Shown here: positions 57,541 through 64,000 of the stretch, in pieces | Numbering within the stretch: the first letter of the stretch is position 1 | How the letters are laid out: every line of letters starts with the position of its first letter | Assembly: GCA_029946065.1 (NCBI GenBank) | Contig: JAQSDU010000020.1 | Coordinates: 124,001 to 188,000 of the forward strand | From: Flavobacterium sp. | GTDB taxonomy: Bacteria > Bacteroidota > Bacteroidia > Flavobacteriales > Flavobacteriaceae | DNA: 64,000 nt | Direction of reading: 5' to 3' | Program-made: the position numbers and the translations under genes | Notes under the pieces: generated by a model | Databases searched by the model: none | What the model was told of the DNA's origin: nothing | The model's input: the letters and a program-made list of their open reading frames with translations, nothing else

Positions 57541-60351
57541 ATGTCTGAAGAGAGAATAATAAGAATAAACAAGGTTTTAAGGGAATTAAATATTTCTTTG
57601 GAAAGGGCTGTGGATTATCTGAAAGATAAGGGCATCGCTATTGATGCCAATCCGAATGCCAAGATTTCTGAGAAGGAATTTAGTATCCTGCAAAACCAAT
57701 TTGCAGGCGACAGGGGCAATAAAGAAGCTTCGAAAGAAGTAGGCGAAGAGAAACGTAAAGAAAAAGAAGCTTTGCGTATCGAGAGGGAAAAAGAGATCGA
57801 AGACAAACGCAAACAAGACGAAGAGCGTTTAAGACAACAGCAGGAAGTGATCAAAGCGAAAGCCATTGTGAGCGCACCAAAAACTGTTGGAACGATTGAC
57901 CTAAATCCAAAAAAGCCAACTGTGTCTGCTCCAGCACCAACTCCAGTAGTTGAAAAAGCACCGGAAGTTGTTGCGAAGCCAGTTGAAAATAGGCCAGAAA
58001 AACCTATTGAGGAAAGACCAGTCGCAGTTGCTATTGAACCCGTTCAGCCAAAAGCGGAAACAAAAAATGTGCCTTCAGGAGATAATGCCGATACTGAAAA
58101 TGAGTCCGTTACCACTCAATATGTTCAGTTGTCAGGAACAACTTTTACTGGACAAACCATCGACTTGTCGCAATTCAACAAGCCTAAAAAGAAAAAAGAA
58201 GAACCGAAAATTACGCCTAATAAACCAGGTGCAACTCCGGGAGCAGGTGCAGGCGCTAACGCAAATGCCAATAAGAATAAAAGAAAAAGAATCATCCCGA
58301 AACCAGGCGCTCCGCGACCAGCAGGAACCGGAACTCCAGGTGCCAATAAAATTGTTCCGAATGCAGGTGGTGCTAATGCCAACAGAAGCGCGAGACCAGG
58401 ATTCGTAAAAGGAAACCGTCCGGCAATTGTGGCAAAAGTGGAGCCTACGGAAGAGGAAGTTAAAAACCAAATCCGTGAAACCCTTGAGAAATTACAAGGA
58501 AAAGGAGGAAAATCAAAAGCAGCCAAATACAGAAGAGACAAAAGAGAAACGCACCGCCAGAAATCTGACGACGAGCAACGTGCTTTTGAAGAAGGCAGTA
58601 AAACCATCAAAGTAACCGAGTTTGTAACCGTTGGCGAAATCGCCATTATGATGGATGTGCCAATTACAAAAGTGATTGGAACTTGTATGTCGCTTGGGAT
58701 CATGGTAACCATGAACCAACGTTTGGATGCAGAAACATTAACTATTGTTGCTGATGAATTTGGTTACGAAGTAGAATTCATCACCACTGAACTAGAAGAT
58801 TCTATTCAGGCCGTTGAAGATAAAGAAGAAGATTTGTTAGATCGTGCGCCAATTGTTACCGTAATGGGACACGTCGATCACGGAAAAACATCGCTTTTGG
58901 ATTATATCCGTAAGGAAAATGTTATCGCTGGAGAATCAGGGGGGATCACACAGCACATTGGTGCCTATGGGGTGACTTTGGATAACGGGCAAAAAATAGC
59001 ATTCCTTGATACACCGGGTCACGAAGCGTTTACCGCGATGCGTGCGCGTGGTGCTCAGGTAACCGATATTGCAATCATTGTCGTGGCGGCGGATGATGAT
59101 ATCATGCCACAAACGAAAGAAGCTATTTCTCATGCTCAGGCGGCGAATGTGCCTATTATCTTCGCTATCAACAAAGTGGACAAGCCGAATGCAAATCCCG
59201 AAAAAATTAAAGAAAGACTCGCCGGAATGAACCTTTTGGTAGAAGACTGGGGTGGAAAAATACAATCCCACGATATTTCTGCAAAAGTAGGAACAGGCGT
59301 AAAAGAATTACTCGAAAAAGTATTGTTGGAAGCGGAAATTCTCGAATTGAGATCCAATCCAAACAAAGCGGCATCAGGAACTGTGGTAGAAGCTTTCCTT
59401 GACAAAGGAAAAGGTTATGTTTCAACAATCCTCGTGCAAAACGGAACTTTACGTGTGGGCGATTATATGCTTGCTGGTAAACACCACGGAAAAATCAAAG
59501 CAATGCATGATGAGCGTGGACATGTTGTTAAAGAAGCTGGGCCGTCAACACCAGTATCGGTTTTAGGCCTTGATGGTGCTGCAACAGCCGGTGATAAATT
59601 CAACGTTTTTGAAGACGAAAGAGAAGCAAAAGCTATTGCGGCAAAACGCACACAATTGATGCGCGAACAATCTGTTCGTACACAACGTCATATTACGCTT
59701 GCGGAAATCGGAAGAAGGATTGCACTTGGACAATTTAAAGAACTCAACATAATCCTTAAAGGTGACGTGGATGGTTCGGTTGAAGCGCTTTCTGATTCGT
59801 TCTCGAAATTATCGACAGACGAAATCCAAATCAATATTATTCATAAAGGTGTTGGTGCGATTACAGAAACTGATGTCATGTTGGCTTCTGCGTCTGACGC
59901 AATTATCATCGGATTTAACGTTCGTCCGGCAGGAAACGCAAGACAATTAGCGGACAAAGAAGAAATCGATATCAGAAATTATTCCATCATCTACGATGCA
60001 ATTGACGATTTGAAAGATGCGATGGAAGGCATGCTTTCTCCGGAAATGAAAGAAGAAATTACCGGAACTGCCGAAATTCGCGAGATATTCAAAATCTCAA
60101 AAGTCGGATCTATTGCAGGTTGTATGGTTATGGACGGAAAAATCTTCAGAAATTCAAGAATACGAATCATCCGCGAAGGGGTTGTGGTTTTCACAGGCGA
60201 ACTAACGGCATTGAAGCGTTTCAAAGACGACGTAAAAGAAGTTGCAAAAGGATATGATTGTGGTATTCAAATCAAGAACTACAACGACATTGAAGAGCGC
60301 GATATCATCGAAGCTTTCCAGGAAGTTGCGGTGAAGAAAAAGTTGAAATAA
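57541..60351 (+). CDS. infB: Translation initiation factor IF-2
   Basis: The 936-residue protein has an IF2 N-domain, then a long Lys/Glu-rich and Pro/Ala/Gly-rich linker (about 70-330). The G-domain follows with '[14 protein letters not shown]' (about 443), '[15 protein letters not shown]' and 'AINKVDKP', then the C-terminal domains ending '[20 protein letters not shown]'. It brings initiator tRNA to the 30S subunit. The large antisense frames of the track in the linker are shadows. A terminator follows at 60366. Confidence 0.97.
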   Translation: MSEERIIRINKVLRELNISLERAVDYLKDKGIAIDANPNAKISEKEFSILQNQFAGDRGNKEASKEVGEEKRKEKEALRIEREKEIEDKRKQDEERLRQQQEVIKAKAIVSAPKTVGTIDLNPKKPTVSAPAPTPVVEKAPEVVAKPVENRPEKPIEERPVAVAIEPVQPKAETKNVPSGDNADTENESVTTQYVQLSGTTFTGQTIDLSQFNKPKKKKEEPKITPNKPGATPGAGAGANANANKNKRKRIIPKPGAPRPAGTGTPGANKIVPNAGGANANRSARPGFVKGNRPAIVAKVEPTEEEVKNQIRETLEKLQGKGGKSKAAKYRRDKRETHRQKSDDEQRAFEEGSKTIKVTEFVTVGEIAIMMDVPITKVIGTCMSLGIMVTMNQRLDAETLTIVADEFGYEVEFITTELEDSIQAVEDKEEDLLDRAPIVTVMGHVDHGKTSLLDYIRKENVIAGESGGITQHIGAYGVTLDNGQKIAFLDTPGHEAFTAMRARGAQVTDIAIIVVAADDDIMPQTKEAISHAQAANVPIIFAINKVDKPNANPEKIKERLAGMNLLVEDWGGKIQSHDISAKVGTGVKELLEKVLLEAEILELRSNPNKAASGTVVEAFLDKGKGYVSTILVQNGTLRVGDYMLAGKHHGKIKAMHDERGHVVKEAGPSTPVSVLGLDGAATAGDKFNVFEDEREAKAIAAKRTQLMREQSVRTQRHITLAEIGRRIALGQFKELNIILKGDVDGSVEALSDSFSKLSTDEIQINIIHKGVGAITETDVMLASASDAIIIGFNVRPAGNARQLADKEEIDIRNYSIIYDAIDDLKDAMEGMLSPEMKEEITGTAEIREIFKISKVGSIAGCMVMDGKIFRNSRIRIIREGVVVFTGELTALKRFKDDVKEVAKGYDCGIQIKNYNDIEERDIIEAFQEVAVKKKLK

Positions 60352-60365
60352 GATTTATTGTATAT

Positions 60366-60399
60366 AAAAAAAACGCTCCGTATTCTGGAGCGTTTTTTT
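60366..60399 (+). terminator. Terminator of the rimP-nusA-infB operon
   Basis: ACGCTCC / GGAGCGT with a 7-nt loop is flanked by runs of A and T. It may work in both directions, also ending the convergent SPOR gene. Confidence 0.9.
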
Positions 60400-60420
60400 A
60401 TGGATGAAAGTTTAGGATTT

Positions 60421-60810
60421 TTACTTATTCGGCTTAATCAAAAGTGCATTCGGATAATTCTTTTTGATATCGGTAAGATTTCTTTCAGCTTCAATCCGCG
60501 TTTTAAAATTCCCAACCCATACTTTATAAAAAGGTGTGTTGAAAATGATGGTGCCATCGAAGTTTTTATATTGTTTTTTGAAGTCGTTCAGTGTTTTTTT
60601 TGACGTTTCGCTATCGCCATTGAAGATCTGAATTTTATAACGATCATTTACCGTTATAGAAGAATTGATTCTTCGCTTTTCTTTTAAGAGATTTTCAAAC
60701 TTTGGGTCTTCCGAAACCGTTATTTTGGCATCTTGTGCATGCAAATTAGCAGAAGATAAAAGCATTATTAAAAGCGCGACAAATAACAGTTTTTGGTTGA
60801 TTTTTTTCAT
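60421..60810 (-). CDS. Exported SPOR-domain protein
   Basis: The 129-residue protein has a signal peptide ('KLLFVALLIMLLSSANLHAQ') and a C-terminal SPOR domain ('YKIQIFNGDSETSKKTLNDFKK', 'YKVWVGNFKTRIEAERNLTDIKK'), which binds denuded peptidoglycan glycans at division sites. The start at 60810 is chosen because the track start (60831) falls within the promoter box at 60829-60836. Confidence 0.88.
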   Translation of the reverse strand: MKKINQKLLFVALLIMLLSSANLHAQDAKITVSEDPKFENLLKEKRRINSSITVNDRYKIQIFNGDSETSKKTLNDFKKQYKNFDGTIIFNTPFYKVWVGNFKTRIEAERNLTDIKKNYPNALLIKPNK

Positions 60811-60828
60811 AATATGGTGTTTTTTAAA

Positions 60829-60836
60829 CAAATGTA
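60829..60836 (-). promoter_or_regulatory. Promoter -7 element of the SPOR gene
   Basis: The minus-strand reading is TACATTTG, 18 bp before the ATG at 60810. Confidence 0.6.
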
Positions 60837-60933
60837 ATATTTATGGAAATAATTGTGTCAATAAAATTATTTAGAATTGGTATAAATTGACAATTAAGAT
60901 ATATTTAAGGTTTTGAGAATAGTTCATAAGTCG

Positions 60934-60941
60934 TATTTTTG
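60934..60941 (+). promoter_or_regulatory. Promoter -7 element of the alternative complex III operon
   Basis: TATTTTTG matches TAnnTTTG. It predicts a leader of about 80 nt before actA that contains a 9-bp hairpin TTTTTCAGT/ACTGAAAAA (60967-60992). Confidence 0.6.
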
Positions 60942-61026
60942 TGCAAGTTTAAAAATAATGTGCAGCTTTTTCAGTCACAATACACTGAAAAAACCGTACC
61001 AAAATTAGTCGATAATCATTTATAAT

Positions 61027-62400
61027 ATGAAAAAGGTGGGTAACCATAATTCGATTTCAAGGATTTTCATTTGTAGTCTAGCGTTCATGCTGACTTTCTC
61101 CTTAACTTCATTAGCTCAAAGTGCTCCCGCAGTTCCGACTGCTGCTCCAACGGCAGCTAATCCGGCTACAACGGCAGCAACGCAACCTGCGGTAACTCCT
61201 GCTCCTGCGAATGCTGGCGCCGGAGATCCTGTTGTTGGAAAATCATTGTTCAGTGCCAATTGTGGTGCTTGTCACAAACTTGATGCTAAAATGACCGGTC
61301 CGGCATTGCGCAACATCAGTGATAAGCACGATAAGGAATGGCTTTACAAGTGGATCCACAACAGTACTGAATTGATCAAGTCTGGTGATGCGGCGGCGGT
61401 TAAGCTTTGGGATGAAAATAAACCGAGCGTTATGACGGCATTTCCTCAGTTGTCAACTCAGGATATTGATAATATCATTGCTTATACTTCTTTTGTTGAA
61501 CCAAAATCAGAAGCAAAATCACCACTTCTTGGTGGTCCAGCTCCTGAAAGTGGTGTTACAAATACAGTGATTCTTAGTGCGCTAGCTGTAGTTTTGTTGA
61601 TTCTTGTAGTAATGTTGTTCTTGGTTAACAATGTGCTTAGTAAAGTAGCAAAAGCCAACGGTATTGAAGTGGCAGACAAAGAACCAACAATGCCAATCTG
61701 GAGAGCGTATGCTAAAAACCAGTTTCTTGTATTGATTACTGCTATATTCCTATTGCTTTCCAGTGGATATTATGTATATGGTTATTTGATGCAAATAGGT
61801 GTCGATCAAAATTACCAACCTATTCAGCCAATTCACTACTCTCATAAAATTCACGCTGGCGACAACGGAATCGATTGTAAATATTGTCACTCATCAGCAC
61901 GTGTAAGTAAAAACGCAGGAATTCCATCGCTAAATGTTTGTATGAATTGTCATAAAAATATTGCAGAATTTCAAGGCGACAAAGATTCTACTTACGTTGA
62001 ATACACTAAAGAATACTATACTGCAGAGATCCAGAAATTATATGCTGCAGTAGGTTGGGATAAAACTACACAGAAATATACAGGAAAAACAAAACCTGTA
62101 AAATGGGTGCGCATTCACAATCTTCCTGATTTTGCATATTTCAACCACTCGCAACACGTTACTGTTGCTGGAATCGAATGTCAGAAATGTCACGGACCCG
62201 TGCAGACTTATGAAATCCAGAAACAATTTGCTCCTTTAACAATGGGTTGGTGTATCAATTGTCACCGCGAAACAGATGTTAAGATGGAAGGAAATGCTTA
62301 CTATACGAAAATTCACGAAGAGCTTTCCAAAAAGTATGGTGTTGACAAGTTGACTGCTGCTCAAATGGGTGGATTAGAATGCGGTAAATGCCACTATTAG
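61027..62400 (+). CDS. actA: Alternative complex III multiheme cytochrome subunit ActA with N-terminal monoheme domain
   Basis: The 457-residue protein has a signal peptide, an Ala/Pro/Thr linker and a class I monoheme cytochrome domain (CGACH at 79-83). Two membrane segments follow (about 183-205 and 234-256), then a pentaheme domain with CKYCH, CMNCH, CQKCH, CINCH and CGKCH. Six heme sites are thus visible in one chain. It belongs to the quinol-oxidising complex that replaces bc1 in many Bacteroidota; actB follows 106 bp downstream, as in the act operon. Confidence 0.93.
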   Translation: MKKVGNHNSISRIFICSLAFMLTFSLTSLAQSAPAVPTAAPTAANPATTAATQPAVTPAPANAGAGDPVVGKSLFSANCGACHKLDAKMTGPALRNISDKHDKEWLYKWIHNSTELIKSGDAAAVKLWDENKPSVMTAFPQLSTQDIDNIIAYTSFVEPKSEAKSPLLGGPAPESGVTNTVILSALAVVLLILVVMLFLVNNVLSKVAKANGIEVADKEPTMPIWRAYAKNQFLVLITAIFLLLSSGYYVYGYLMQIGVDQNYQPIQPIHYSHKIHAGDNGIDCKYCHSSARVSKNAGIPSLNVCMNCHKNIAEFQGDKDSTYVEYTKEYYTAEIQKLYAAVGWDKTTQKYTGKTKPVKWVRIHNLPDFAYFNHSQHVTVAGIECQKCHGPVQTYEIQKQFAPLTMGWCINCHRETDVKMEGNAYYTKIHEELSKKYGVDKLTAAQMGGLECGKCHY

Positions 62401-62430
62401 ATTTGCTAATTTCGTGATTTGGTTATTATA

Positions 62431-62454
62431 CCGAATTGCCGAATTGCCGAATTG
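62431..62454 (+). repeat. 8-bp tandem repeat CCGAATTG between actA and actB
   Basis: Three perfect copies of CCGAATTG are followed by a degenerate CTGAATCA. It is non-coding here. Confidence 0.9.
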
Positions 62455-62506
62455 CTGAATCAACGAATAAACAATAAAATAATTAAGAAGCTAATATTTA
62501 TATAAG

Positions 62507-64000
62507 ATGTCATCAAACAAAAAATACTGGAAAAGTGTTGAAGAACTAAACGAAAATAGTTCTATTGTTGAGACGTTAAGAAATAACGAATTTGTGGAAG
62601 CAATTCCAACAGCCGAGTTTCTTGGTGACGACGCGACTTTGTCGGCGGCATCAACAAGTCGTCGTGATTTCTTAAAGTACGTTGGATTCACCACAGCCGC
62701 CGCTTCATTAGCTGCCTGTGAAGGTCCTGTAGTAAAATCTATTCCTTATGTAGTTCAGCCTGAATCAATCATTCCGGGTGTTGCCGATTATTATGCAACT
62801 TCCGTTTTTGATGGTTTTGACTTTGCTAATATCTTAGTAAAAACAAGAGAAGGTCGTCCAATTAAGATAGAAAACAACACTTTACCCGGAGCAAAATTTG
62901 CTGCTAATGCAAGGATTCACGCATCGATTTTGTCATTATATGACAGCATGCGTTTGAAATATCCAAAAATTGCTGGTAAAGAAGCGTCTTGGAGCGATGT
63001 TGACACAAAAGTAAAAGCAAGTTTGGCTGACGCGAAAGTAAAAGGAAAACAAGTAGTTTTACTTACAGGTACTACCGCAAGCCCTTCTACAGATAAATTG
63101 ATAGGCGAATTCATTACAGCCAATCCAAACGCAAAACATGTTGTGTATGATGCTGTTTCTTCCTCTGCTGCTTTGGATGCTTTCGAAGCGGTTTATGGTG
63201 AAAGAGCTTTAGTGGATTATGATTTTGAAAAAGCTTCAGTAATTGTTTCTGTTGGTGCCGATTTCCTTGGAGACTGGCAAGGTGGAAGCTACGATTCAGG
63301 ATATGCAAAAGGACGTGTTCCGAAAAACGGAAAAATGTCGAAACATTTCCAATTCGAGTCTAATATGACTTTGTCTGGCGCTGCAGCTGATAAGCGTGTG
63401 CCGATGACAAGTTTTGATCAAAAGCAAGCATTAGTAAAAATATACAATATTATTGTTGGCGGATCTACTTCAGTAAGTTTAGACAGTAAATTTGATGCAG
63501 AAGTTACCAAAGCAGCAAAGCAATTAAGCGACGCGGGTTCCAAAGGTGTTTTAGTATCCGGAATCGATGACAAAAATGCGCAGTTACTTGTTATAGCAAT
63601 CAACAATAAATTGGCGAGTGCGGCTTTCTCAACTGCCGCTACAAGACAAATAAGAAAAGGATCTGACGCAAAAATGACGCAGTTATTAAGTGATATGAAA
63701 GCAGGAAGCGTTCATACCTTAATTATGAGTGGCGTTAATCCAGTTTATACGTTCCCGGGGAACCAGTTTGCTGATGCTTTGAAAAAAGTATCACTTTCAG
63801 TAGCTTTCTCTTTGAGAGAAGATGAAACTGCTTTGAGTGCAAATGTTGCTGTCGGAACGAAACATTATTTAGAATCTTGGGGTGATGTTAGCATCGTGAA
63901 AGGTAGTTATGCTTTAACGCAGCCAACGATTCGTCCATTATTTGCTCAAACAAAACAATTTCAAGAAGCTTTATTGGCTTGGACAGGCAATACGGGAGAA
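62507..64000 (+). CDS. actB: Alternative complex III molybdopterin/iron-sulfur subunit ActB (3' truncated)
   Basis: The frame is open from the ATG at 62507 to the window end (498 codons), so it is absent from the ORF track. It starts 'MSSNKKYWKSVEELNE', has a degenerate Tat-like segment 'TSRRDFLKYVGFTTAAASLAAC' (about 51-71) with Cys71 in a lipobox context, and then a domain of molybdopterin-oxidoreductase type ('KTREGRPIKIENN', 'IVSVGADFLGDWQ', 'IMSGVNPVYTFPG'). In ActB this domain lacks a functional cofactor; the iron-sulfur part would lie beyond the window. Confidence 0.93.
   Translation, partial: MSSNKKYWKSVEELNENSSIVETLRNNEFVEAIPTAEFLGDDATLSAASTSRRDFLKYVGFTTAAASLAACEGPVVKSIPYVVQPESIIPGVADYYATSVFDGFDFANILVKTREGRPIKIENNTLPGAKFAANARIHASILSLYDSMRLKYPKIAGKEASWSDVDTKVKASLADAKVKGKQVVLLTGTTASPSTDKLIGEFITANPNAKHVVYDAVSSSAALDAFEAVYGERALVDYDFEKASVIVSVGADFLGDWQGGSYDSGYAKGRVPKNGKMSKHFQFESNMTLSGAAADKRVPMTSFDQKQALVKIYNIIVGGSTSVSLDSKFDAEVTKAAKQLSDAGSKGVLVSGIDDKNAQLLVIAINNKLASAAFSTAATRQIRKGSDAKMTQLLSDMKAGSVHTLIMSGVNPVYTFPGNQFADALKKVSLSVAFSLREDETALSANVAVGTKHYLESWGDVSIVKGSYALTQPTIRPLFAQTKQFQEALLAWTGNTGE

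Noticed and set aside
58125-58712. Long antisense ORF (195 aa) within infB
   Set aside because: It lies wholly opposite the low-complexity linker of IF-2 and has no recognisable domain; it is a composition-driven shadow.

Overview
The window is chromosomal DNA of a member of the Bacteroidota, most likely the Flavobacteriia and close to Flavobacterium. Signs seen in the sequence are low GC, weak or absent Shine-Dalgarno sequences, and many copies of the Bacteroidota -7 promoter word TAnnTTTG just upstream of genes. There are also flavobacterial families: DUF4301, DUF3127, DUF2723/GT117, a TPP-riboswitch-controlled TonB receptor and alternative complex III. I see no phage, IS element, plasmid or CRISPR array. 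Most of the window is conserved housekeeping sequence. The accessory-looking part is about 24.4-40.4 kb.

Layout. 1-6 kb: the end of a GGGP-synthase-family gene, a PnuC-type vitamin transporter, a NadR-like kinase fused in frame to DUF4301, arfB, and a TPP riboswitch leading into a TonB-dependent receptor. 6-13 kb: a lipoprotein, greA with a terminator-like hairpin in its leader, a HIT protein, a sensor kinase, a lipoprotein, a flavin-reductase-like protein, DUF3127, aat and ald. 12.8-18.2 kb (minus): a tight four-gene unit (TraB/GumN giant protein, queuosine-precursor transporter, tag, small membrane protein). 18.4-21.3 kb (minus): rplM-rpsI-rpsB-tsf. 21.5-24.4 kb: two exported ferritin-like proteins and a LacI-type regulator.

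24.4-40.4 kb is a 14-gene block. It holds four radical SAM proteins with cobalamin-binding-type N-termini, one SPASM-type radical SAM protein, two SAM methyltransferases, two glycosyltransferases, an MsbA-like ABC exporter, a polysaccharide deacetylase, a GNAT protein, a nucleotidyltransferase and one unknown protein, arranged in overlapping operons around divergent promoters. It looks like a pathway that builds and exports a glycosylated, radically modified surface molecule or metabolite. The product cannot be read from the sequence. This is the best candidate here for an undescribed system.

40.6-64 kb: polA, a decayed kinase remnant, a sulfatase-type membrane enzyme, a two-component system followed by a small Lys/Ala-rich exported protein with a tandem 11-bp direct repeat at its promoter, a metallophosphoesterase, a thioredoxin-like protein without active-site cysteines, a deacetylase, GT117, tRNA-Gln, a universal stress protein, rimP-nusA-infB with a strong leader terminator, a SPOR protein, and the first two genes of the alternative complex III operon (actA, and actB cut by the window end).

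Regulatory signals recur. TAnnTTTG boxes set several start codons, including a TTG start for the TraB/GumN gene. The two operons for transcription elongation factors (greA and nusA) both carry a terminator-like hairpin between promoter and start codon. Perfect AT-rich inverted repeats of 10-21 bp built from a few shared words sit in many intergenic gaps.
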